A stretch of DNA of 64,000 nt from assembly GCA_016711105.1 (NCBI GenBank), contig JADJTO010000012.1, positions 1-64,000 of the forward strand, read 5' to 3'. How positions within the stretch are numbered: position 1 is the stretch's first letter; every line of letters begins with the position of its first letter. Made by a program: the position numbers and the translations under genes. This stretch comes from Micropruina sp. (GTDB lineage: Bacteria > Actinomycetota > Actinomycetes > Propionibacteriales > Propionibacteriaceae). The notes under the pieces were generated by a model that saw only the letters and a program-made list of their open reading frames with translations, ran no database searches and had not been told where the DNA came from. Below are positions 19,844 to 27,746 of the stretch, piece by piece.

Positions 19844-21309
19844 GTCGACGAAGCACCACCTTCAGGGTCTTGAGAATGATGGCCAGATCGCCGGTCAATG
19901 ACCAGTTCTCGACGTACCACAAGTCGAGCGCGATGCTCTCCTCCACGGAGAGGTCCGAGCGGCCACTCACCTGCCACAGCCCGGTGATGCCGGGTTTCGT
20001 CAGAAGTCGACGGTGTGCGTCGCTGGAGTACTCGGCCACCTCTCGGGCAACTTGGGGGCGCGGCCCGACGACACTCATGTCCCCGCGCAGGGCAGTCCAG
20101 AACTGTGGAAGTTCATCGAGCGAGTAACGGCGTAGTACGGAGCCGAGGCGAGTGACCCGTGGGTCGTCCTCGACCTTGAAGAGCAATGCCCTGCCACCGG
20201 CGTCCTCGATCATCCTGTCGACTTTCGACTCGGCGTCCACGACCATGGTGCGGAACTTGTGGATCGTGAACGATTCGCCGCGCAGCCCGATGCGCTTCTG
20301 CTTGAACATGATGGGGCCACCGTCGTCCAGCCAGATCGCCACGGCTACGGCGAAGAGCAGTGGGGCAAGACAGACGAGGGCAAGGCTCGAGAAGACCACG
20401 TCGAAGGCCCGCTTGAGAAAGTGATTCCACCCGGTATAGCGGGGCAGCTCCACGTGCCCAAGCCGAGACCATCAACTGCTCTGACGCTGAGCCGAGGCCC
20501 AGCAACATCCGTCAAAGGCGGGACGATCACAAGTTCGACCGGCAGGTCCTCCAACGCCCATGAGAGTCTCTGGGTCGCCTGGCGCGATAGGCCACCCGAC
20601 ACCGCGACCGCACCCACGCTCCCCTGGCGTGCCAGGTCCTCCAGATCCTCCGCGGCAGCGAGGGGGAGGCCAAGCCCGTAAAGGTCTGCATCATCGCCTG
20701 ACGGTCCGGAACCCACCAGGCATACAGCGACCGGCACGAACCCTGCCTCAGGGTGTTTCCACATCCCCCGAAGAGCCTCCCGGGCTGACGCAAAATCACC
20801 GAGGATGGCGGTCGGCGTCAGCGCGCGGCCCTCGCGGCGCGCTCTGTTGAGCGAAGCACGGCACGACCACCGTCCACCGTCCACCGTCCACCGAGCAGGA
20901 GCATCGCCCCGATCGGGAGCGTTACCACGAAGAACACTCGCAACAACGGCAGTTGCGTGAGGTAGGAGCCAATCGCCACGACAACGAACGTGTAGACGCT
21001 CGCATTGAGTACGCGCCGAAACTCCTCAAATCCTGCGCCGATCACGCGGCGGCAACGAGACTCGACGGCGTCCAAGAAGGCGAGCCACACAGCAGCGATA
21101 ATCACACCGCCCGCAATATGCGGCGCGACGCCCGCGTTGGAGGGCGCTAGGACATCGTCACCCAGCCGGAACGCAATCGTTAAGATCACAACAATTGAAA
21201 TGAGAACTGTATCCGTCGCCGCCATCACGAAACGATGCGGTTTATACCATGACATCAAGGTCGAATCACCAGAAGGCGCGCGGAGCTGGGTCAAGGGGAG
21301 GGTGTCCAT
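19830..21309 (-). CDS. Undecaprenyl-phosphate sugar phosphotransferase, frame broken twice
   Basis: First enzyme of repeat-unit synthesis. It begins at ATG 21309 after an SD (GGAG), with N-terminal TM helices. A central domain follows (AILGDFASAREALRGM...LVGSG). The C-terminal bacterial sugar transferase domain shows KRAFDVVFSSLALV, KQKRIGLRGESFTIHKFRTM, SLDELPQFW, SVVGPRP and PGITGLWQVSGRS. One break lies in a 7-bp tandem repeat (20865-20891), where one extra copy restores the frame. The other is at 20457-20459 (GGG for GGGG in the gene). With both repaired the protein has 495 residues, standard for the family. First gene of the exopolysaccharide operon. Confidence 0.85.
20865..20891. repeat. 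Heptanucleotide tandem repeat inside the sugar transferase gene
   Basis: CCACCGT three times (20865-20885) plus a partial fourth copy. Its period is not a multiple of three, so copy-number changes shift the reading frame. Confidence 0.9.
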
Positions 21310-21467
21310 GCTTATCTCCGGGGGTCTAGAGGGGGTTGACTAGGGGTTATGACGCCAAGCGGCGGTCAGGTGAGTCTGCATGATCGGAATGTCCGGCCCG
21401 AAGCCAGAACCCAAGCGCGCACGATGGAGTAGTGCCCTGGCGCCAACAGGCCCCGCAACTGGGCAAC

Positions 21468-22040
21468 CTAGCTAGCGACTGGCGTGCCGCACTTCCCGCA
21501 CCTCCTCAGACAACACAAAGGGGGGAACGCAGGACACAAGTCCTTGCAAGGTAACGCGAATGCCACGTCACCCTCCCCCCAATGATTAGGGTAGCTAGGA
21601 AGACGAAACGAGGTCAATTCTGCTGAAAGAGCAACGCTGCTCAACCCGTGCGGATTGAGACCCTCCTGCGTGGACAGGCCGCCCTGCGCCAATCGAGGCC
21701 GGTGGTAGGCCGCGCGCTGACCCGCTCCAAAACTCTTGAGGTGGGGAAATGCGTTGAGGCCTCCGTCCGCGCGCAGGGACCGCTCCGGACGCCGCACCTC
21801 GGACACCATCCCCGGCACCGCAAAGCCAGTGAGTCGATCCGAACCATGAGCGGAGGGTCGTGACGCCTTGCGAGCCGACGCCAGGGCTAGCGCCCGACCG
21901 GGCCTCCACGCGGCACACCGACATCGCCCTCCAGGACGAGCAACTGGGGGGTGGCCCGGGGGGCTGGGAGCCGCCACCACGAGTGCACCGATGCCCACAG
22001 CCCCGGCTGCGAGCGAGGCTACTGCCTGATCCGTGACCAT
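21468..22040 (-). CDS. Possible small protein upstream of the EPS operon
   Basis: An ATG at 22040 has a strong SD (AGGAGG, 5 nt away). It opens MVTDQAVASLAAGAVGIGAL, which resembles a signal or TM segment. Beyond residue ~35 the composition becomes Arg/Pro-rich and unconvincing, so the frame may be broken by indels like its neighbours. I do not recognise it. The region 21310-21467 between this frame and the transferase start shows no gene. Confidence 0.3.
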   Translation of the reverse strand: MVTDQAVASLAAGAVGIGALVVAAPSPPGHPPVARPGGRCRCAAWRPGRALALASARKASRPSAHGSDRLTGFAVPGMVSEVRRPERSLRADGGLNAFPHLKSFGAGQRAAYHRPRLAQGGLSTQEGLNPHGLSSVALSAELTSFRLPSYPNHWGEGDVAFALPCKDLCPAFPPLCCLRRCGKCGTPVAS

Positions 22041-22120
22041 CCGATCCTCCTGCTTTGATCGATCGGGGCAAGTTGCCCTAAGACCAATTAGCACCTACGC
22101 GAACGAACGGCGCTAGAGGG

Positions 22121-22175
22121 CGGCCGCGGCCGCGCAACTGGACCGCGCAACTGCGGCCGCGCAACCGCGCGGCAA
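22121..22175. repeat. Short direct repeats (CCGCGCAACTG)
   Basis: CCGCGCAACTG occurs at 22130-22140 and 22143-22153, with a variant at 22157-22167, in a CGGCCG-rich stretch between divergent transcription units. Confidence 0.6.
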
Positions 22176-22193
22176 TTGCCGGAGGGGAATCTT

Positions 22194-22466
22194 GTGGCTG
22201 TCGCGGGCTACGCAGCGCCCCGCCCCAGCCGGTTTTGGCCGGGCGCCGACGTGGGCAAGGACGTCGCAGCCCGGGACTTCCAGGCCCTGTCGAGCGAGTG
22301 GCGCTCTGCCGCGCTCGTCCGGCGGGCCGATCCGCAGCCGGTGACCAAACTGCTCCGGGGGCAACGCCGGGCTGTGCCTATAGTCGATGCGGCGCCTGCG
22401 CCCACGCTGCTTCCACGACACGTCCGGCCGGATCGGTGCTTGGCGAGGAAGTGTCCTCATCGCTGA
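22194..22466 (+). CDS. Possible small hypothetical protein
   Basis: A GTG at 22194 is preceded at 6 nt by GGAGGGG. It opens a 90-codon frame (MAVAGYAAPRPSRFWPGADV) with high GC at third positions. No domain is recognised. It lies in the 1.2-kb stretch between the exopolysaccharide operon and lepA, which otherwise holds only repeats and the weak frame at 21468-22040. Confidence 0.25.
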   Translation: MAVAGYAAPRPSRFWPGADVGKDVAARDFQALSSEWRSAALVRRADPQPVTKLLRGQRRAVPIVDAAPAPTLLPRHVRPDRCLARKCPHR

Positions 22467-22519
22467 GAACGGCAGCTGTTAGGGGTGAGGGGTGAGGACG
22501 CCGGATGGGCCTATGACCC

Positions 22520-22538
22520 ACTCCGCGAGGAGCGGAGT
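22520..22538 (-). terminator. Hairpin just after lepA
   Basis: ACTCCGC (22520-22526) and GCGGAGT (22532-22538) with a 5-nt loop, directly after the lepA stop codon. There is no clear T-run downstream, so termination strength is uncertain. Confidence 0.5.
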
Positions 22539-22539
22539 C

Positions 22540-24369
22540 CTACTTCTTGGTGGTTTCCCCCGTGGAGAGGGCAGCCACGAAGGCCTCTTGGGGGACCTCG
22601 ACGCGGCCGACCATCTTCATCCGCTTCTTGCCCTCCTTTTGCTTCTCCAACAGCTTGCGCTTGCGAGAGATGTCACCGCCGTAGCACTTGGCCAAGACGT
22701 CCTTACGCATGGCGCGGACCGATTCCCGGGCGATCACCCGGGCCCCGATGGCGGCCTGGATGGGCACCTCGAACTGCTGCCGAGGGATCAGTTCCTTCAG
22801 CTTCTTCGCCATCGCCACCCCATAGGTGTAAGCGGCGTCGGTGTGCACGATGGCGCTGAAGGCATCGACGGGTTCGCCGTGCAGCAGAATGTCGACCTTG
22901 ACCAGCTTGGCTGCCTGCTCACCCGAGGCGTCGTAGTCGAGGGAGGCGTAGCCCTTGGTGCGCGACTTCAGCGCGTCGAAGAAGTCAAAGACGATCTCTG
23001 CCAGCGGCAACTGGTAGCGGATCTCGACCCGGTCCTCGGAGAGGTAATCCATGCCGGTCTGCACGCCGCGGCGCGCCTGACACAGCTCCATAATGGTGCC
23101 GATGAACTCCGTCGGGGTAAGGATGGTCGCCTTCACCATCGGCTCATACACCTCGGCGATCTTCCCGGCAGGGTACTCCGAGGGGTTGGTCACGACGTGT
23201 TCGGTTCCGTCCTCCATGACGACCCGGTAAACCACGTTGGGAGCGGTGGAGATCAGATCAAGGTTGAACTCGCGCTCCAGACGCTCCCGGACGATCTCCA
23301 TGTGCAGCAGGCCGAGAAAGCCGATCCGGAAGCCGAAGCCCAGGGCGCCGGACGTCTCAGGCTCGTAGGTCAAGGACGCATCGTTGAGTTGCAGCTTGTC
23401 GAGCGCTTCGCGCAGTTCGGTGAAGTCGGCCCCATCAATCGGGTAGAGCCCCGCATAGACCATGGGGTTCGGCTGGCGATAGCCGCCCAGGTGCTGGGTG
23501 GCGGGCCGATGCTGCAGGGTGACTGTGTCGCCGACCCGCGATTGGCGGACGTCCTTCACGCCGGTGATCAGGTACCCGACCTCGCCGACCCCGAGCGCCT
23601 TGGCCGCGACCGGGTCGGGAGAGATGACGCCGACCTCAAGCACTTCATGGGTGGCCTTGGTCGACATCATCAGGATTCGGTCGCGGTGCAGGAGTTCGCC
23701 GTCGACCACCCGGACGTAGGTGACCACGCCACGGTAGGTGTCGTACACGGAGTCGAAGATCAGCGCTCGGGCAGGGGCGGCAGGGTCGCCGACGGGTGCC
23801 GGGATCTGGGCGACGATCTCGTTCAGCAAGTGGGTGACCCCGACACCGGTCTTGGCTGACACCCGGAACACCTCGTCGGGATCGCAGCCGACCAGATGGG
23901 CGATCTCGGCGGCGTACTTGTCCGGCTCGGCGTTGGGCAGGTCGATCTTGTTCAGCACCGGGATGATGTGCAGATCGGCTTCGAGCGCCAGGTAGAGGTT
24001 GGCCAGGGTCTGGGCTTCGATGCCCTGAGCGGCGTCGATCAGCAGGATCGCGCCTTCACAGGCTGCCAGCGACCGGGAGACCTCATAGGTGAAGTCGACG
24101 TGACCGGGTGTGTCGATCATGTTGAGCACGTACTTGAGACCATCGACCGCCCACGGCATGCGCACCGCCTGGGACTTGATCGTGATCCCCCGCTCCCGTT
24201 CGATGTCCATCCGGTCGAGGTACTGGGCACGCATCGAGCGTCCGTCGACCACGCCGGTGGCCTGCAGCATGCGGTCGGCCAGCGTGGATTTCCCGTGGTC
24301 GATGTGCGCGATGATGCAGAAGTTCCTGATCGTGTCAGGCGGCGTCGTGCCAGGCGTGGGTAGGCTCAA
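22540..24369 (-). CDS. lepA: Elongation factor 4 (LepA)
   Basis: 609 residues from the TTG at 24369, which has an AGGGAAGAG SD. The longer frame to 24555 has no SD and reads into the rpsT region. The GTPase G1 is AHIDHGKST, followed by the RERGITIK switch and DTPGHVDF (G3). NKIDLPNA (G4) comes next, then domains II-V and the LepA-specific C-terminus ending in KRKLLEKQKEGKKRMK. It binds ribosomes and influences 30S biogenesis and translocation under stress. It is divergent from rpsT. A 33-bp stretch at 23527-23559 recurs exactly in the sigma-factor gene at 34.7 kb. Confidence 0.96.
   Translation of the reverse strand: MSLPTPGTTPPDTIRNFCIIAHIDHGKSTLADRMLQATGVVDGRSMRAQYLDRMDIERERGITIKSQAVRMPWAVDGLKYVLNMIDTPGHVDFTYEVSRSLAACEGAILLIDAAQGIEAQTLANLYLALEADLHIIPVLNKIDLPNAEPDKYAAEIAHLVGCDPDEVFRVSAKTGVGVTHLLNEIVAQIPAPVGDPAAPARALIFDSVYDTYRGVVTYVRVVDGELLHRDRILMMSTKATHEVLEVGVISPDPVAAKALGVGEVGYLITGVKDVRQSRVGDTVTLQHRPATQHLGGYRQPNPMVYAGLYPIDGADFTELREALDKLQLNDASLTYEPETSGALGFGFRIGFLGLLHMEIVRERLEREFNLDLISTAPNVVYRVVMEDGTEHVVTNPSEYPAGKIAEVYEPMVKATILTPTEFIGTIMELCQARRGVQTGMDYLSEDRVEIRYQLPLAEIVFDFFDALKSRTKGYASLDYDASGEQAAKLVKVDILLHGEPVDAFSAIVHTDAAYTYGVAMAKKLKELIPRQQFEVPIQAAIGARVIARESVRAMRKDVLAKCYGGDISRKRKLLEKQKEGKKRMKMVGRVEVPQEAFVAALSTGETTKK
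23527..23559. repeat. 33-bp exact repeat, copy in lepA
   Basis: Encodes VKDVRQSRVGD of LepA. Identical and in the same orientation to 34667-34699. Confidence 0.9.
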
Positions 24370-24548
24370 GTCTCTTCCCTGATGGAGTTCCGAAGGTGAA
24401 GGATATCGCCGCCCTGAGGCTTTCGTTGCACCGACGGCTCCCGGAGCCCTCCAGGCGATTTTGGTGGGCCGGACGGCGCTGATAGTGTGGTCAATCGCGC
24501 CTGTTGTGGGTGCACTTCTTTCAGTGAACGAGACGAAGGTCAAGCCCT

Positions 24549-24809
24549 GTGGCAAACATCAAGTCCCAGATGAAGCGGATCAAGACGAACGAAAAGGCTC
24601 GTCAGCGGAACAAGGCCGTGAAGTCTGCTCTGCGTACGCAGATCCGCAAGTTCCGGGAGGCCCTGGTGGAGGGTGACCCCGCCAAGACCCAGGAACTGGC
24701 CCGCGCCGCTACCCGCGCGCTCGACAAGGCTGCCTCCAAGGGCGTCATTCATCGCAACCAGGCTGCGAACCGGAAGTCGGCCATCGCCGGCAAGGCCGCC
24801 GCTCTCTGA
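24549..24809 (+). CDS. rpsT: 30S ribosomal protein S20
   Basis: 86 residues, GTG start, MANIKSQMKRIKTNEKARQRNKA. It is the basic three-helix protein that binds the 5' domain of 16S rRNA and seeds 30S assembly. The length and the Lys/Arg-rich sequence match the family throughout. It is monocistronic, divergent from lepA, and followed by a clear terminator. This is the usual rpsT position between lepA and holA in actinobacteria. Confidence 0.97.
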   Translation: MANIKSQMKRIKTNEKARQRNKAVKSALRTQIRKFREALVEGDPAKTQELARAATRALDKAASKGVIHRNQAANRKSAIAGKAAAL

Positions 24810-24821
24810 TTTCGCGTCGCG

Positions 24822-24849
24822 AACGCCGCTCCTTTGCTGGGGCGGCGTT
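24822..24849 (+). terminator. rpsT terminator
   Basis: 11-bp stem AACGCCGCTCC / GGGGCGGCGTT (one G-T pair) with loop TTTGCT, followed by TCTG. It begins 13 nt after the rpsT stop. Confidence 0.85.
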
Positions 24850-24921
24850 TCTGCGTGCCCCCGTGAGGACGATCGCGTCCTAGGACGCCGCCGACGCCGG
24901 ATCGACGACCGGGCCAGCCGC

Positions 24922-25899
24922 TCAGCGGCCCCGTCCGCGTCGGGCAATGATGGTGAGGACGACCTGCTCGAGGGCAAAGCCGGGATCGCTGGCCGCGCCT
25001 TTGATCTGGGCGTCGGCCACCGCGACTGATTGCAGCGCGGCGGCCACACCGCGGGCGTTCCAGTCCCTCGCCTGCCGGTTGAGGTCCTTCAACTTCCAGG
25101 GTGGCACCCCGATCGTCCTGGCTAGATCGGCGTCGCGTACGCGGGCGTCGCGGGCGTCGAGAAACTTGCCGAGATTGCGCAGGGCGGAGGCCAGCGCGCT
25201 CGTCACCAGCACGGGGGCGACCCCGGTGCTGACCGCCCAGCGCAGCTTGCCCAGGGCGCCCTCGCTGTTTCCGGCCAGGGCGTCGTCGGCAACGGCAAAG
25301 CTGGTCACCTCGGCTCGTCCGCCGAAGTAGCGCCGGACGGTGGCCTCGGTGATCAGCCCATCGGTCGCATCATCCAGCAGTTGTTTGATCCCCCCGGCGA
25401 GGGATCGCAAATCGGAACCCACGGCATCGACCAGCAGCGCGGCCGTCGCCGGGTCTATCTGGGCGTGCCTGCGCCGAACCTCGCCGATGACGAACTGCGG
25501 CAGTTCCCAATGCTTGACGCTCGCGCAATCGACCAACCGCACGTTGGCCTTCCGAAGTCGATCGAGCACGGCCTTGCCTTTCAGCCCGCCGTGATGGATC
25601 AGAATCAGGGCGACCTCGGGGAACGGATGCAGCACCAGATCCACGACCTCGTCGGCCAGGTCGGCGGGCAGGTCGGCCAGCTCATCCACCACCACGACGG
25701 ACGCGGCGGCCAAGAGCGAACCGCCGGTCGCCTCGGTCAGAGACCCACGGGTCAGCGCACCGGCAGTCAGGGTGACCACGCTGGCGTCCGGCTGCTCAGC
25801 CAAAGCTGCATCGATCACGTCGCGGACGGCCCGATCCGAGAACAACAACTCCGGCCCAGCTACCAGCGTGGCCGTGCCGAAGGTCCGCTGTAGCGTCAT
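24922..25899 (-). CDS. holA: DNA polymerase III subunit delta
   Basis: 325 residues, full length. The N-terminal domain opens GTATLVAGPELLFSDRAV, and the AAA+-like fold lacks a functional P-loop, as expected for delta. The helical C-terminal collar includes 'IGVPPWKLKDLNRQAR'. Delta opens the beta sliding clamp within the clamp loader. It is normally immediately downstream of comEC; here about 1.8 kb of foreign and remnant DNA separates them. Confidence 0.93.
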   Translation of the reverse strand: MTLQRTFGTATLVAGPELLFSDRAVRDVIDAALAEQPDASVVTLTAGALTRGSLTEATGGSLLAAASVVVVDELADLPADLADEVVDLVLHPFPEVALILIHHGGLKGKAVLDRLRKANVRLVDCASVKHWELPQFVIGEVRRRHAQIDPATAALLVDAVGSDLRSLAGGIKQLLDDATDGLITEATVRRYFGGRAEVTSFAVADDALAGNSEGALGKLRWAVSTGVAPVLVTSALASALRNLGKFLDARDARVRDADLARTIGVPPWKLKDLNRQARDWNARGVAAALQSVAVADAQIKGAASDPGFALEQVVLTIIARRGRGR

Positions 25900-25909
25900 G
25901 GGGACAGCA

Positions 25910-26068
25910 TGCCAGCCGGCCCCGACACTCCGCGAAGGGGGATCACCGATGCGCGGTGAGCAGGAGCTCAGTGCCTCACCGTCGGATGCCGATGGGGCCC
26001 TGCAGATCTTTGCCGGCGATTGTCATGCCGAGATCCTGGATCAGCCGGACGGTCCGCGGAGCCGGCTG
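25910..26068 (-). pseudogene. Duplicated remnant of the comEC 3' end
   Basis: Matches 27718-27876 (comEC tail and 29 bp beyond) in the same orientation, diverged by roughly a quarter. It reads IQDLGMTIAGKDLQGPIGIR, then a stop where ComEC has Arg, then GTELLLTAHR and a stop at 25943. It lies just upstream of holA, where the ancestral comEC end would be expected. Confidence 0.85.
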
Positions 26069-26143
26069 GGCGTCCCGCCCTTACTTCTGTCACTTGGCCC
26101 ATGTCGAGCGTTGCCGACACGGCCTGGGTCCTACGCTTGCCCC

Positions 26144-26341
26144 ATGTCGACGCCGATTCTCGACACCAAGCTCCATGCCCCGCCGCTGCGTCCCAACGCG
26201 GTTCCTCGCCCCTCCCTGATTGAACGGTTGGACGGGGGGTTGCAGAGCAGGCTGATCCTCGTGTCTGCCCCAGCGGGCTTTGGCAAGACCACGATAGTGA
26301 GCGCGTGGGTGCTCGCTGCCGGTTCCGGGGGCCAGCGCTAG
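26144..26341 (+). pseudogene. N-terminal fragment of a MalT-like LuxR-family regulator
   Basis: 65 residues starting MSTPILDTKLHAPPLRPNAV. They include LIERLDGGLQSRLILVSAPA and the Walker A loop GFGKTT, then stop. This is the standard opening of STAND-type MalT/LuxR regulators of about 900 residues. The rest of the ATPase, repeat and HTH domains is absent. It lies within the insertion between holA and comEC. Confidence 0.75.
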
Positions 26342-26599
26342 CCACATGGAACGCCCACTCGGCCGCCTGAGAGACCATTGTCCCAGCCGACTACGTCAGG
26401 CGGCCGAACGTACCCCGCCAGTCACCCAACCTGGGCCTGTCCCACCTGGCAGTTCGAAGCGCAGATGTCGATCGCCCGCCCCTCGGCCACACCAAGGCCT
26501 TCGCTTCGGTGTGCAGCCTCGGCCTGCTCGGCTTGCGGATCCTCGAAGACTGCGGCACCGACACCGCGATCTGCGTGAGGAACACGGGCTTCGGGTGTT
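26342..26599. other. Degenerate stretch without a convincing gene
   Basis: No intact gene is seen. One + frame (about 26390-26606) reads sensibly, for example SLGLLGLRILEDCGTDTAIC, but has no start with an SD and no recognised family. It may be another gene scrap between the regulator fragment and the antitoxin fragment. Confidence 0.3.
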
Positions 26600-26731
26600 G
26601 AAGGTCCGCACTCGGGCAAGTTCATTCTCCGGGTAGGTGAGAACCTGCACCGCCGGCTCGCGATCCAAGCCGCTGAGAGCACCTCAAGCCTCAGCCAGTA
26701 TGTGGTCCGACGCCTCCCGGAAGCCTCCTGA
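26600..26731 (+). pseudogene. C-terminal fragment of a HicB-family antitoxin
   Basis: Reads HSGKFILRVGENLHRRLAIQ followed by AAESTSSLSQYVVRRL and a stop. This is the ribbon-helix-helix module that ends HicB-type antitoxins. The N-terminal HicB domain and a HicA toxin are not found, and an in-frame stop lies just upstream, so this is a remnant. Confidence 0.6.
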
Positions 26732-26951
26732 ACGCGCGCAAGTGCCGCTCAGCGCGCGGTCGATCCTGCCGCCATCAGTGCGCCCTCCGGCGTTGGTGGC
26801 GCCGCAGATCGTGGCAGTGCCACGGTCGCACCCAGGAGAGAGCGAAGATTTCGACCACGTCTCGACGGTCGGCCTTTGGGCGGTCAATATTGATGATGGA
26901 AGCTGGCGACCAATCGCCAGCCTTTGTCCTCGCAGAATCAGGAGCCCCATC

Positions 26952-27452
26952 ATGACCGTCACCGATGAGCTACTCGCCAGCGCACAGGACTACGCCGACT
27001 CCTTCGCCAACGGTGCGCTGCCTATGCCTCCTGGCCGCAAGATCGCGATCGTGGCCTGCATGGATGCCCGGCTGAATCCCTACGGTCTGCTCGGGCTGTC
27101 CGAGGGCGACGCGCATGTGATTCGCAATGCCGGCGGCGTCATCTCCGAGGATGTGATTCGTTCCCTTGCCATCAGTCAGCGCCTGCTCGGCACCCGCGAG
27201 ATCGTGCTCATCCATCACACCGACGGCGGCATGCTCACCTTCTCCGACGACGACTTCAAGGCGCAGATCGAGGCCGATACCGGGATCCGTCCGCCGTGGG
27301 CCGCGGAAGCGTTCGGGGACCCGGCCGACGATGTGCGGCAGTCGCTGCGGCGGATCGCGGCGAACCCTTTCGTGCCATATAAAGACCAGGTGCGAGGCTT
27401 CGTCTACTCGGTGACCGAAGGGACCCTTGGCGAGGTCACCGCCGAGGGATGA
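26952..27452 (+). CDS. Beta-carbonic anhydrase family protein lacking one zinc ligand
   Basis: 166 residues from ATG 26952 with an AGGAG SD; a longer frame upstream is rejected. It resembles the short actinobacterial beta-carbonic anhydrases. It has C36-x-D38-x-R40 (ACMDAR), RNAGGVISEDV, and IHHTDGGMLTF where the family has HHTDCGM. The second Cys zinc ligand (position 92) is therefore Gly, coded GGC. Without it the zinc site (Cys-His-Cys) would be incomplete. Normal members reversibly hydrate CO2. It stands alone between IS and gene fragments. A 7-bp hairpin (26903-26920) lies in its leader. Confidence 0.8.
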   Translation: MTVTDELLASAQDYADSFANGALPMPPGRKIAIVACMDARLNPYGLLGLSEGDAHVIRNAGGVISEDVIRSLAISQRLLGTREIVLIHHTDGGMLTFSDDDFKAQIEADTGIRPPWAAEAFGDPADDVRQSLRRIAANPFVPYKDQVRGFVYSVTEGTLGEVTAEG

Positions 27453-27480
27453 AACGTGGGCCTAATCTGGCGCCGGCCCA

Positions 27481-27612
27481 TCAGTGACCACCGCAAACGG
27501 CACCCCAGACGACCTCAACGCCAAGATCCGCGCCTTCATCATCGGCTGGAACGACCGTTGCCACCCCTTCGTCTGGACCAAGACCGCCGATCAAATCGTC
27601 AAGAAGGTCACG
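27481..27612 (+). pseudogene. IS630-family transposase C-terminal fragment
   Basis: Reads DLNAKIRAFIIGWNDRCHPF and then VWTKTADQIVKKVT, the conserved IS630 C-terminus. It aligns with the end of the element at 8.3-9.4 kb (WIKAWNDNPKPFIWTKSAEQI) but is clearly diverged. No inverted repeats or upstream transposase remain. Confidence 0.8.
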
Positions 27613-27746
27613 GTAAGAGGGCCTCAAACGCGGGGACACGCGTATCGAAACCAGCAGATTCGCGCGCCAGCCGAGGGTCTGTCCGAGCAACTCTGCAAGG
27701 TCTTGTGGACAGTACGCCAGCCGGCCCCGACACTGCGCGAAGCCGG

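Noticed and set aside
26903..26920. Terminator upstream of the carbonic anhydrase
   Set aside because: Only a 7-bp stem and no clear T-run; more likely a minor leader structure.
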